A DNA stretch of 64,000 bases. It comes from Paracoccaceae bacterium. Its GTDB lineage: Bacteria > Pseudomonadota > Alphaproteobacteria > Rhodobacterales > Rhodobacteraceae. Within the stretch, counting starts at the first letter, position 1. Each line of letters begins with the position of its first letter. The notes below the pieces were generated by a model. It was not told the DNA's origin, ran no database searches, and was given only the letters and a program-made list of their open reading frames with translations. The DNA lies in contig JALSJM010000002.1 of the NCBI GenBank assembly GCA_026989355.1, forward strand, positions 124,001-188,000, written 5' to 3'. A program made the position numbers and the translations under genes. Of this stretch, positions 46,024 to 54,473 are shown piece after piece.

Positions 46024-47007
46024 TCATGTCCGCTTCAGCCAGCGCAGGGATTCCTTGATTTCCTCATACTGGCCGTCGGGGCGAAAGCGCCAGAGGTATT
46101 CCGGGACGATCGCTTCGAATGCGGCAGGTCTGATGCCAAGGTCGCGCAGGGTTTTCGCCCCGTCTCGAACCACCACGTCATGCCGCAGCAGGCGCACCTG
46201 ATCCCGGGTCAGGATGTTGTTGGTGAAAAGCCCCATGGAAACGGTCTGCGCCATGTCGAATATGAAACCGATCACCGATCCTGCCCAGAATGGCAGGTTC
46301 AGCACAAGCCGGCGGCGATTGATCATCCGGAGCATTCTGGCGATGAGGGTGCGCAGCGTTTCGGTTTCGGGACCGCCAAGTTCGTAGATGCCTGTCGCCT
46401 TGCCCTCGACCCCCATTTCCGCCGCAGCGGCGACATCATCGACAAAAACGGGCTGAAAGCGCGTGTTGCCGCCAACGATGGGCAGCATGGGGGTAAATCT
46501 GGCCATGTCGGCGAAGCGGTTGAAAAACCGGTCTTCTGGGCCGAAAATCACCGAAGGGCGCAGTATCATCGCACCCGGGAAATGCTGCAAGACCGCCGTT
46601 TCGCCCAAAGCCTTGGTGCGGGCGTAGCCGCTGTCGCTGGTTTCATCGGCGCCCAGAGCCGACAGATGAACAAGATGCCTCACCTCCAGTTCGGCGGCGA
46701 TACGCGCAATGCGCTCGGCCCCTTCGTTCTGCACCGCTTCGAAACGGTTGCGGCCCTCCTCAACCAGAATGCCGACACAGTTCACGACCGCGTCCACATT
46801 CTGCATGACGGAGCGCACGGAATCGTCGTCACGGATGTTGCAGGGCACCGGTTCAACCTGGCCGACATCGCCATAGGTGCGCACGAAGAGGGCCTCGTTC
46901 GGGCGGCGTACCGCAACACGTACCCGCCAACCGGCATGGGCAAGACGCTGGACGATATAGCGCCCCACAAAGCCGGATCCGCCGTAAACCGTGACAAGCC
47001 TGGGCAT
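46024..47007 (-). CDS. NDUFA9-like NAD(P)-binding protein (complex I-associated SDR)
   Basis: This 327-residue atypical short-chain dehydrogenase has the nucleotide-binding motif [21 protein letters not shown] and an [23 protein letters not shown] segment. The YxxxK pattern survives as YARTK. A C-terminal membrane-like helix region ([22 protein letters not shown]) fits the complex I NDUFA9-family homologues of alphaproteobacteria. GGGAGAG precedes the ATG at 47007. Substrate or complex I association is inferred from family only. Confidence 0.8.
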   Translation of the reverse strand: MPRLVTVYGGSGFVGRYIVQRLAHAGWRVRVAVRRPNEALFVRTYGDVGQVEPVPCNIRDDDSVRSVMQNVDAVVNCVGILVEEGRNRFEAVQNEGAERIARIAAELEVRHLVHLSALGADETSDSGYARTKALGETAVLQHFPGAMILRPSVIFGPEDRFFNRFADMARFTPMLPIVGGNTRFQPVFVDDVAAAAEMGVEGKATGIYELGGPETETLRTLIARMLRMINRRRLVLNLPFWAGSVIGFIFDMAQTVSMGLFTNNILTRDQVRLLRHDVVVRDGAKTLRDLGIRPAAFEAIVPEYLWRFRPDGQYEEIKESLRWLKRT

Positions 47008-47102
47008 GATGGCTCTCCCTTATCTTACTGCTGCCTGAATAGCTTTCATGCCCCCGGCACACAAGCCGGGATTGATGCCATGAAAATTTACCGCATCCTC
47101 GG

Positions 47103-47130
47103 TTGACACCCCGTCACGAAGCGCTTAAAT
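47103..47130 (+). promoter_or_regulatory. Promoter of tRNA-Leu
   Basis: TTGACA (47103-47108) and TTAAAT (47125-47130) with a 16-base spacer lie 18 bases before the tRNA. This is a strong sigma-70-type match. Confidence 0.8.
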
Positions 47131-47148
47131 CGCGGCCTCACGACACCG

Positions 47149-47235
47149 GCCCAGGTGGCGGAATTGGTAGACGCGCTAGCTTCAGGTGCTAGTGTCCGTA
47201 TGGACGTGGAGGTTCGAGTCCTCTCCTGGGCACCA
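47149..47235 (+). tRNA. tRNA-Leu(CAG)
   Basis: This 87-base class II tRNA has acceptor GCCCAGG/CCTGGGC, a D-arm GGCGGAATTGGTAGAC, and anticodon stem CTAGC with loop TTCAGGT (anticodon CAG, reading CUG). A long variable arm (GTGTCCGTATGGACGT) and T-arm GGTTCGAGTCC follow. CCA is encoded at 47233-47235. Position-wise it borders a degraded region, and tRNA 3' ends are frequent integration points. Confidence 0.98.
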
Positions 47236-47418
47236 TGTTTCGTTGAAATCATTGGAAAATTCGTTAGTGCTGGCCGACGGGCCCACAACTGGTCCCGCGT
47301 TCTTTTTTCGGAGAGTTCTCGAACAGGGCTCCGGCACGCCCGGACGAAAATCGGATTCGCTCCCTTTCGAATAAACGCCCCTGCCCAACGACTTTGCCCT
47401 GGCGTTTTCCTGTTGGGG
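47236..47418. other. Gene-free stretch after tRNA-Leu
   Basis: This 183-bp stretch has no convincing gene. It includes an AAACGCC/GGCGTTT hairpin (about 47373-47407) with a T-run on the plus strand, which could end the tRNA transcript. No repeat of the tRNA 3' end is seen. Confidence 0.4.
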
Positions 47419-47832
47419 TCACTGGCAAACGTCCAACGCGCAGGTGGCCGCCGACATTGCCCGCACCGTCTCGCTTGTCCGGAGGGGCATGTGGTGGCGC
47501 TTAACGAGATCCGATTTCCCGACAACATCAATCGCAACGCGCACGGCGGCCCCGATCACTCCGGTCTTCACAAAGCCTTCGCAGGCTATATCCTGCAAAA
47601 TAGCTTGCCAAAGCGGCAGGGCCTGCGCCGACCTCGCAGCATCTTGCGGCCGCCCAACAGGGGGCACAGGATGGATCAGTCGGTGTGCACCATGCGAAAC
47701 ACTATCAGGATTGGGCACCGGCCCTTCCTCGCAGACCGTCACCCGCGCACCGGCTTGGTTTGTGTAACAGGCGGCCATCAGGCCGTTTATTCCCGCTCCG
47801 GCGATCAGAATATGTGGGCGGCTGTCATGCAA
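47419..47832 (-). pseudogene. Truncated DAO-type FAD oxidoreductase
   Basis: 137 codons begin with a TTG start that overlaps the cupin stop. The first part (PHILIAGAGINGLMAACYTNQAGARV) is a clear FAD Rossmann motif, followed by SHGAHRLIHP as in DAO-family oxidases. Such enzymes have about 350 residues, but homology ends near residue 110 and the frame stops at 137. This is therefore a 3'-truncated remnant. The tail is in low-complexity sequence beside the tRNA scar. Confidence 0.65.
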
Positions 47833-48079
47833 GCTGCTCGCCGCCTTCCGGTCCGTAAAAGATTACCCAAGCTTCCAGGCTGGAGCCAAAATCGAGAAAC
47901 CGATGCTCCATGCCCGCAGGCACAAACAGGAAATCGCCGGCTTCGAATGGCACGATCCTCTCTCCCATCTGGAACCGGCCCGAGCCGCGGATCACCACAT
48001 AGCATTCATCCCGGCTATGCGGCTGTTGCAGATCTTCATGTTCCGGCACATACAGTTCGACCTGAAGTTCACCGCGCAA
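47825..48079 (-). CDS. Cupin-domain protein, start uncertain
   Basis: At least 84 residues form a cupin barrel with metal motif QQPHSRDECYVVIRGSGRF and second motif FVPAGMEHRFLDF. The first codon with a start-like base set is a TTG at 48079, but coding sense continues upstream to a stop near 48172 without ATG or GTG (QNIPGQDGQRFHIGLL...). The original start may have been lost. It overlaps the truncated oxidoreductase by 8 bases. Possibly non-functional. Confidence 0.55.
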   Translation of the reverse strand: MRGELQVELYVPEHEDLQQPHSRDECYVVIRGSGRFQMGERIVPFEAGDFLFVPAGMEHRFLDFGSSLEAWVIFYGPEGGEQLA

Positions 48080-48274
48080 CAGCCCGATATGGAACCGCTG
48101 GCCGTCCTGGCCCGGAATGTTTTGCGCATTTCCTGTGGTTGTAGCCGCACAGCATCTTTTGCATTACTAATGTTATCCTCTGCAATTCCCAAGCAAAACC
48201 TTCAGCCCGACAGCATCTTGAAAGTAGTGGAAATTGATTTCAGACACCTCCAAGCGGGTTGAGTTCTGCGCCGG

Positions 48275-48826
48275 TCAGGCGGCCTGGTCAAGGGTTTCGT
48301 CGGCGATGGGTTGAGACGGGGTTTCCCAGCCATCGATCTTTCGCATGACGATCTGCCCCGAGGCCATCAGTGCCCAGAGCAGCATCGGCACGGTCTCGGC
48401 GCATGGCAGCACGGTCTGGGTCTTGATGCGGCGGCGGAAGTCCTCGTTCAGACGTTCGATTGCATTTGTGGTCCGCGCCGATTTCCACTGGCCTTGCGGC
48501 AGGCGCGCGAAGGTGAACAGCTTGTCACCGGCCTCATCAAAGCTATCGGCCACCGTCTTGCGTTTCAGCCGCCATTTTCGCAGAAAGACCTTGTGGCAGG
48601 TGGCGATTTCCGCAGGCTTTTCGGCGTAGATCATGTCGCGGTTATCTTCCGTCAACTCATCATGCATATGCTTGGGGGCGTGGCCGAGAAGGCTGCGGTG
48701 CTTGTGAACCGTGCAGCGCTGGATTGGCAGGTCTTCGCCCCAGAGGGCAATGAGCGCGGCCTCAAGCCCTGGTGCGCCATCGGCGATGGCCAATTCCGGC
48801 CGTTTCAGCCCGCGCGCATCGTGTTT
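48275..48826 (-). pseudogene. IS256-family transposase, C-terminal fragment
   Basis: Only the C-terminal part of a Mutator-type transposase is present. ELAIADGAPGLEAALIALW contains the second catalytic Asp region, and IQRCTVHKHRSLLGHAP follows. WKSARTTNAIERLNEDFRRRIKTQT carries the final conserved ER pair. A full IS256 transposase has about 400 residues, so more than half is missing, and sequence further upstream is out of frame or unrelated. No complete inverted repeats were found. It lies directly downstream of the flagellar export operon. Confidence 0.75.
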
Positions 48827-49266
48827 CCGGGTGCGCGCAGGAAAGATGACCGGCGGGTGATCAGCGGGATCATCCATGTTCTGAAGTCGGACTGCCACCG
48901 GAAGGATTGCCCGCGTGAATACGGCCCGCCCCGCGCCGCCTGCTCGGCGACCGGGGCCATGATGCAAAACGGCCTGCGCGCGGCTCTTGCCCGGACCGGA
49001 ACGGAGGCCGTCATCCCATCCACCCGACCCCGGAAACGCCCATCCCTCATGATGTGCAGGCGTATCGCGCGCGAAACATGACCGAACGCACCTTCTGCGG
49101 CCTCAAGGATTTCCGACACGTTGCCACCCGCCATGACAAACCGGCTCGAAACGTCCTGCCAGCTGTCGCTGTCGCTGCCTTTATCCCGTGGTGGACTTGA
49201 TCGTGTCTCGACCCTAACGCGCTAAAATTTGCGCTGTTAGGCGGGAGACACCGGGCGCTCACCAAA
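48827..49266. other. Decayed DNA between IS256 fragment and flagellar operon
   Basis: This 440-bp stretch has no intact gene. A minus-strand frame (about 48980-49130) reads MAGGNVSEILEAAEGAFGHV and looks coding but has no recognisable domain, so it may be remnant IS or lost-gene DNA. A 49-base hairpin lies at 49203-49251. Confidence 0.4.
49203..49251. repeat. Long imperfect palindrome
   Basis: GTGTCTC, 2 nt, CCTAACGCGC, TAAAATTT, GCGCTGTTAGG, CGG, GAGACAC form a nested stem with two perfect arms (7 bp outer, 10 bp inner with one bulge). It lies at the end of the flagellar export operon and could act as its terminator or be a mobile-element end. Confidence 0.75.
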
Positions 49267-49644
49267 TCAACTCCTTTCTTGAAGATATTTGGCAAGAATT
49301 TCCGCCCGGCCGAACGCTCTGGCCGCCACTTCTTTCTGCTTTGCCATATCAGCCCGGATTTCTGCCAATTGCATGTTCAGTGCACCGAGTGCGTAATTCT
49401 GCCAACGCAACCAGCACGAATCATGATTGACTGACGCGCTGGCATCAGCATCCTGCATGGATGCCCGCTGCCTCATTCTTGCCGATATGGCACGCCGAAG
49501 CCTTTCTATTTCTTTTTCAACCTGTTCATGGCTGCGGCTGATCTTTCGCAATGCCGAAAGTTCGGATTCCATGATCATGGAACTCAATACATGGAGGCGT
49601 ACAAGTCTTTCCCGCGCCTCTCCCATGTGTCCTGAATCCATCAC
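49267..49644 (-). CDS. Small coiled-coil protein of flagellar export operon (FliJ-like)
   Basis: This gene encodes 125 residues. The start at 49644 overlaps the flhB stop (ATGA), which makes it the last gene of the export operon. The predicted structure is a long helical pair, with heptad-rich SELSALRKISRSHEQVEKEIERLRRAISARM and MQLAEIRADMAKQKEVAARAFGRAE. Size, helicity and context resemble FliJ-type export chaperones, but no sequence motif secures this. It could also be a flagellar assembly factor specific to this lineage. Confidence 0.65.
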   Translation of the reverse strand: MMDSGHMGEARERLVRLHVLSSMIMESELSALRKISRSHEQVEKEIERLRRAISARMRQRASMQDADASASVNHDSCWLRWQNYALGALNMQLAEIRADMAKQKEVAARAFGRAEILAKYLQERS

Positions 49645-50726
49645 CCCGATCCTCCGGCTTTTCGGCGCATGCGTTCAGCAAAGCGGATCGCTGCCGCAAC
49701 AGCCTGATAATGTTCAAGCAGAATTTCCTGGCCAATATCCACCGACGCATGCAATGCCCTGGCAACCGGAGGATCCCGATATAGCGGCACTCCGGATTCG
49801 GTGGCAATCTCACGGATGCGTGCCGCCATTTCATCCACCCCTTTGGCTATGCAAACGGGCGCCGATCCCGGAGCGCGGCTCCACCTGAGTGCAACCGCAT
49901 AATGTTGCGGGTTTACAATCACCACATCTGCATCCGGAACCTCCGAGAGCATCTTGTTCATGGCGATCTCTATCGCTTTCTGTCGTCGCTGTTGTTTCAT
50001 GTGAGGATCCCCCTCGGACTGCTTGGCCTCATCCGTAAGATCCTTCCGCGACATCCGGTTCTTTCTGAGATGTTCCTTGTATTGCCATACGAAATCGATC
50101 CCCCCGATCATCAAAGCGATCACCAGCACCAGAACCAGAAACTCGACAATCAGCCCGGTCAGTATCTGCACGGCGGCATGCGGCGAAAGCTGCACGGTCA
50201 CCACGATCACTGGCATCCTGTCGTAAAGGAACGCTGCCAGAAGAAACGAATAAATCAAAAGTTTCGATGCGCTTTTGACAAACTCGAACAGGCCACTTCG
50301 CCCGAACTTGTTTGCTGCATTGCTGATCGGAGAAATCCGCGAAAGTTTCGGACGCAGCCTTTCAGGTGCAAAAACCAGACTGCGCTGGGCAACTGCGGAC
50401 AACAGGACCAGCCCTCCGGGCACAAGAAACCAAGGCGCCAGGCCCAGCGTCAGAGGAAGCAGTATTCCGGCACTGACGGGGCGCGCACTATCCCGGAAGA
50501 GGCTTTCCGATATCCGAACGGGCTGAGCAAGCAGGCCTGCCAGCAACTCTCCCATAGATAACAGCGCTGATCCCCCCGTTGCCATGGCAACAAGAATGAA
50601 CCCGGCATATGCCGCCGCCGTATTCAGGTCTGACGAGCGGGCAAGCTCGCCTTTCTTGCGCGCCTCTTCAAGTTTCTTCTGCGTCGGTTCATACTGCTTG
50701 TCGTTCTGATCTTCCGTGGTACTCAT
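49641..50726 (-). CDS. flhB: Flagellar export protein FlhB
   Basis: FlhB (361 residues) is the substrate-specificity switch of the export gate. Four transmembrane helices occupy the N-terminal two thirds (for example TAAAYAGFILVAMATGGSALL), followed by the basic linker WQYKEHLRKNRMSRKDLTDEAKQSEGDP and the cytoplasmic domain. The autocleavage site reads NPQH (Asn272) where NPTH is usual; Asn and Pro, the essential residues, are kept. It overlaps fliR by four bases and is followed by the FliJ-like gene. Confidence 0.96.
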   Translation of the reverse strand: MSTTEDQNDKQYEPTQKKLEEARKKGELARSSDLNTAAAYAGFILVAMATGGSALLSMGELLAGLLAQPVRISESLFRDSARPVSAGILLPLTLGLAPWFLVPGGLVLLSAVAQRSLVFAPERLRPKLSRISPISNAANKFGRSGLFEFVKSASKLLIYSFLLAAFLYDRMPVIVVTVQLSPHAAVQILTGLIVEFLVLVLVIALMIGGIDFVWQYKEHLRKNRMSRKDLTDEAKQSEGDPHMKQQRRQKAIEIAMNKMLSEVPDADVVIVNPQHYAVALRWSRAPGSAPVCIAKGVDEMAARIREIATESGVPLYRDPPVARALHASVDIGQEILLEHYQAVAAAIRFAERMRRKAGGSG

Positions 50727-51505
50727 TGCAACCCTCCGGAAGGATCTTCAAGAAAGCTCACCAGCCCCACGTGCCAAACCTGAAGAAGCAGGGGAAGAAT
50801 CAGCAACAACAGGAAAAGACCACCCGCCGTGATCGCCGGCACCCCTACGAACGCAACCATGAGCTGGGGCATGGCCCGGTTGATCACGCCAAGCGCAATA
50901 TTGTAGAGCAGCGATGCAACCAGAAAGGGCGCAGCCAGCGAAAAGGCCAGGGCAAACGCCTTTCCCACCTTGTCGATACCCCATTCGGCAAGCATCGCCG
51001 AATGGGGGAGCTGACCAGCCGGTATCAGGTCATAGGAGAGGATAAGAAAACTTGTAAGGCGCACATGCAGCCCCGCCATGACCGCCAGCGCAAGTCCGCC
51101 GATAACAATGATATGACCAATTGCAGGTTGAGGATCCTGACCGGGCGAACCACCAAAGATCTGCGACAAGGATACGGATTGCGCAGCCATGGTGCCAGCC
51201 ATCTGCAACGCGAAAACCAGCAGACGAAGACCTATCCCGATTGTCAGGCCGGCCATGGTTTCTGACAGCAGAAGAACCAGTCGACCTCTTTCTTCCAGCG
51301 CATCATATGAAAACCGGGGGGCCACCGCCGGAGCAACAAGAATGGTAAATGCAATCGTCAGAACCAGCCTCACCCGGACGGGCACGGATCTTTCCCCGAA
51401 TGCCGGTAGTAACGACATCGCCGCACCTATCCGCAGAAAGACCAGAAATCCCGTCTGCCAGGCCTCCCGGCTGCTCTCGACCAGGGCCATCAGCGCATCG
51501 CTCAT
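50723..51505 (-). CDS. fliR: Flagellar export protein FliR
   Basis: FliR (260 residues) is an integral membrane export-gate component with about six helices (GFLVFLRIGAAMSLLPAFGE at the start, then LRLLVFALQMAGTMAAQSVSLSQ and a C-terminal LFLLLLILPLLLQVW). Its start overlaps the flhA stop and its stop overlaps the flhB start, both by four bases, so flhA-fliR-flhB are translated as one unit. FliP and FliQ are not in the window. Confidence 0.95.
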   Translation of the reverse strand: MSDALMALVESSREAWQTGFLVFLRIGAAMSLLPAFGERSVPVRVRLVLTIAFTILVAPAVAPRFSYDALEERGRLVLLLSETMAGLTIGIGLRLLVFALQMAGTMAAQSVSLSQIFGGSPGQDPQPAIGHIIVIGGLALAVMAGLHVRLTSFLILSYDLIPAGQLPHSAMLAEWGIDKVGKAFALAFSLAAPFLVASLLYNIALGVINRAMPQLMVAFVGVPAITAGGLFLLLLILPLLLQVWHVGLVSFLEDPSGGLQ

Positions 51506-53598
51506 GCCTGCACAAGCCCCACAAGTGCCGGACGCGCCTCCAGGGCTATCTCTTCGAAAGAAAGAACCGGATTATGAATACCCTTGGCCACCAGGACCGT
51601 ATGCAGGAAGCGCCGGCGATGTCGCGAGGTCGCGATCGCCGCGTACACCCCGGCTTCGGCAGCCGACGATACCTTCTCGGCCACCGCGCCTGCCAGCCGA
51701 TTGAACTTCTCTGGCGGGAGGGCCACGTCCATCTGCCCCCGCTCACCTTCAATCTGATAGGTGGCGAAAATATCTTCCCATTCGGGCGCAAGCTGGATCA
51801 GCGGGATGGTGCCGTCTTCACGTTTCAGCTCGGCAACCAGTTGAAACCCGAGACGCTGGCGCACATGTTCGCAGATTGCCTCGGGGGTTGGCAATGCACT
51901 GCGCACTTCGGCAATCGCTTCGAGGATCAAGGTAAGGTTGCGCACCGATACCCGCTCTTCCAGAAGAAGGCGCATCACCGAAAGCAGGAGATCCACCGGC
52001 ACCTTGTCTGGAACCAGTTCATCCAGCACACGCTGGTTTGCCGCTGTTCTTTCGGGATCGCTCAGATTCACATATTCATCGAGTATTCGCCGCAGCGCCT
52101 TGAGCGTGAGCAGACGAGGAAAATTGCCCTTGATCACTTCCAGAAGGTGCGTGGCCAGAACTTCCGTTGCGCTGACGATGGTTGAACCTGCAAGCGCCGC
52201 ATCTTCCTGCATCTCTGCGGGGATCCACCTTGCAGGGGCCCCGTAGACCGGCTCTTTTACATCTTTGCCGTCAGGAAGTTCGCCACCTGCCTCCGAGATC
52301 AGAGCCAGCACTCTGTCCGGCATCAGCCTGTCACGTGCGCGCTCAACCCCCTGGATGCGAATGACATAAGTTCCCGGGGGCAGGGAAGCATCATCCGTCA
52401 GACGGATTTCAGGCAGAATCACCCCGTATACCTTGACGATATGCCGACGCATGTTTCCGATCCGGGAATCAAGCCCGGTTGCCGGGTCCAGCGCCATCGG
52501 AACAAGATCAGGAGCAAACTCGACATGAATTTCATCGAGATCCAGCAAATCACCCATCCGCGCCTCGACAGGGCCGTCTTCGGATTTCTCCGCTACCGCT
52601 GCCGCACGCGCTTTCAGTTTCATTGCATGCTGATAACCTTGCCATGCCAGGAAACCCAGAAGTGCCGCCCCGGTAACGAAGGGAACAAACGGCAGGCCGG
52701 GAACCAGTGCGAACAGCCCCATCAAGAGGCCGACTGTTGCCAACGCAGCCGGATATCGGCCAAGCTGAGAGAGAAGTGCGATATCGGTTGATCCGGTGGC
52801 TCCTCCCCGCGCCAGAAGAAGAGCCGCGGCTATCGAAATGATCACTGCCGGAATCTGTGAAACCAACCCGTCCCCAACCGTGAGGATCGCGTATGTTTCA
52901 AACGCCTGTGCCAGGGGCATGCCATGCACCATCGTGCCCATCGCCAGGCCCATCACCAGATTGAGCAAGGTGATCAGGAGGCCGGCCACAGCATCTCCCT
53001 TGACGAATTTGGACGCCCCATCGAGTGATCCGAAAAACGTGGTCTCGGCCTGCTCCCGTTCGCGCCTCTCCCGTGCCTCGGCATGGTCGATCGCGCCAGC
53101 AGACATGTCACTATCGATCGCCAGTTGCTTGCCTGGCATTGCGTCAAGGGCGAAACGCGCGCCAACCTCGGCCATACGCGCAGCACCCTTTGTGATCACT
53201 ATGAAGTTCACGATCAGCAAAACACCAAATACGACAAGCCCAAGGAAAACGCTGCCGTTCATCACGAAGCCCGCAAAGCCTTCGATCACCGCGCCTGCTG
53301 CACCTGTGCCGGTATGACCCTGCCCGATTATCAGCTTGGTTGACGAAACATTGAGCGATAACCGCAGCATCAGGGATGCCAGCAAAATCGTCGGGAACGA
53401 CGAAAAATCGAGCGGCCGCTCGATAAACAATGTAATGGTGAAGATCAGAATCGCCAGCGCGAAAGAGACCGCCAGCCCTATATCGAGAACCCAGGCCGGC
53501 ATCGGCAGGATCATCATCACGATCACGGCCATCAGCGCAACGGCAAGCAATACCGTTGGCTGAAAAATCCTTGTACGTGGGGCGGCAACTGCCTCCAT
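51502..53598 (-). CDS. flhA: Flagellar export protein FlhA
   Basis: FlhA (698 residues) forms the export-gate ring. About eight transmembrane helices span residues 15-330. The FHIPEP signature region reads RPLDFSSFPTILLASLMLRLSLNVSSTKLI, then GFVMNGSVFLGLVVFGVL and ITKGAARMAEVGARFALDAMPGKQ. The cytoplasmic domain (about 350-698) includes LDLDEIHVEFAPDLVP and ICEHVRQRLGF. GGAAGGGTGAG lies before the ATG at 53598. The sltF-like gene ends four bases upstream. Confidence 0.97.
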   Translation of the reverse strand: MEAVAAPRTRIFQPTVLLAVALMAVIVMMILPMPAWVLDIGLAVSFALAILIFTITLFIERPLDFSSFPTILLASLMLRLSLNVSSTKLIIGQGHTGTGAAGAVIEGFAGFVMNGSVFLGLVVFGVLLIVNFIVITKGAARMAEVGARFALDAMPGKQLAIDSDMSAGAIDHAEARERREREQAETTFFGSLDGASKFVKGDAVAGLLITLLNLVMGLAMGTMVHGMPLAQAFETYAILTVGDGLVSQIPAVIISIAAALLLARGGATGSTDIALLSQLGRYPAALATVGLLMGLFALVPGLPFVPFVTGAALLGFLAWQGYQHAMKLKARAAAVAEKSEDGPVEARMGDLLDLDEIHVEFAPDLVPMALDPATGLDSRIGNMRRHIVKVYGVILPEIRLTDDASLPPGTYVIRIQGVERARDRLMPDRVLALISEAGGELPDGKDVKEPVYGAPARWIPAEMQEDAALAGSTIVSATEVLATHLLEVIKGNFPRLLTLKALRRILDEYVNLSDPERTAANQRVLDELVPDKVPVDLLLSVMRLLLEERVSVRNLTLILEAIAEVRSALPTPEAICEHVRQRLGFQLVAELKREDGTIPLIQLAPEWEDIFATYQIEGERGQMDVALPPEKFNRLAGAVAEKVSSAAEAGVYAAIATSRHRRRFLHTVLVAKGIHNPVLSFEEIALEARPALVGLVQA

Positions 53599-53602
53599 GC
53601 TC

Positions 53603-54394
53603 TCACCCTTCCTGCGGAAATGCCGAAATCAGCGGCACCGCAAGCCGGCTGCGGTTTACCGGGACCAGTGAACCCAATTGTCCGCTTTCACCGCCAGGGC
53701 GAAGAAATGGATAGCGATTGATCCGTTCGACGACCTCACGCTTCTCAGGTTGGCGCACAACAACAGGAACCATCATTCGGGGCTGTTGCTCTTCCTGTTC
53801 GGCCAGGGCCAATCGAAAAGCATCGAATCGCTTCCGGTATCGGTTGGCGTATTTCGGAGTCCGTGAATGGTAGGCTCCGGCGGCTGTGCTCCAATCCCCT
53901 TTCTCCTGATACAGCTCCTGCAGGAATCGTGCTGCATAGAGGGCATTGGCCATGGGTTCGAACATTTCCTCGATCGATGCAAAGGCACGGCCATGCCATT
54001 TGTAGTTGATCTGGAAACACCCCACATCAAAGCTGCGTGCACCGCGTTTATAATGTTTGTAGACATAGGCGCGCGCCGCATCTTCCGACTGAAACCAGAC
54101 ACCCTTGCCTTCCATGTTTACCGTCCAAGGCCAAGGGCGCATTCTTCCCTTGATCCGACGTCCCGTTTCATTGAGAGAAATTGCCTTCAGCACCGCAAGG
54201 GGAACGCCGGTCTCGGCTGCAGCTGCAGCTGCAGCCTGATCACATATATACGAGATGTCAGGAGCCGTTGCCGCCGCCCGCACAGCGGAGGTGATCAGCA
54301 GGAAAATACCCGCTCCAAACAGAATCATTCGCACCAAACCGGCAATCATGCCGCTCCGAGGCTGTTTTCCCTGCATCACTATGGTCTTGACCAC
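53603..54394 (-). CDS. Flagellum-linked lytic transglycosylase (SltF-like)
   Basis: This 263-residue protein has an SLT domain. A membrane/signal helix (GLVRMILFGAGIFLLITSAVRAA) precedes AISLNETGR (catalytic Glu), then GARSFDVGCFQINYKWHG and YHSRTPKYANRYRKR. In Rhodobacter sphaeroides SltF makes the hole in peptidoglycan for flagellar rod passage, and this gene leads an flhA-fliR-flhB operon, so a similar role is likely. The start is GTG 54394 after AAGGGG. Domain order and size fit SltF but are not proof. Confidence 0.85.
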   Translation of the reverse strand: MVKTIVMQGKQPRSGMIAGLVRMILFGAGIFLLITSAVRAAATAPDISYICDQAAAAAAAETGVPLAVLKAISLNETGRRIKGRMRPWPWTVNMEGKGVWFQSEDAARAYVYKHYKRGARSFDVGCFQINYKWHGRAFASIEEMFEPMANALYAARFLQELYQEKGDWSTAAGAYHSRTPKYANRYRKRFDAFRLALAEQEEQQPRMMVPVVVRQPEKREVVERINRYPFLRPGGESGQLGSLVPVNRSRLAVPLISAFPQEG

Positions 54395-54412
54395 GGTATC
54401 TTCACCCCTTGT

Positions 54413-54429
54413 ATTGCAGTTCTTGCAAT
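54413..54429. promoter_or_regulatory. Perfect dyad upstream of sltF-flhA operon
   Basis: ATTGCA-5 nt-TGCAAT lies 18-35 bases before the operon's first start codon. It could be an operator or leader hairpin. A second palindrome GGTGCACC lies at 54450-54457. No textbook CtrA or sigma-54 site was read. Confidence 0.45.
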
Positions 54430-54473
54430 CGGCGTGATTCAGACCGTAGGGTGCACCTCTTTAGAATTCGTAA

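Noticed and set aside
47088-47537. Minus-strand frame containing RTRTSTSIRTLAPEAS-like residues
   Set aside because: It is antisense to tRNA-Leu. This tRNA-derived peptide pattern is a well-known false gene.
47155-48144. Plus-strand open frame of 329 codons
   Set aside because: It starts inside the tRNA and runs antisense to the oxidoreductase remnant and cupin, and has no motif.
47149-49266. Intact genomic island or prophage at tRNA-Leu
   Set aside because: No integrase gene and no direct repeat of the tRNA 3' end were seen; only fragments are present.
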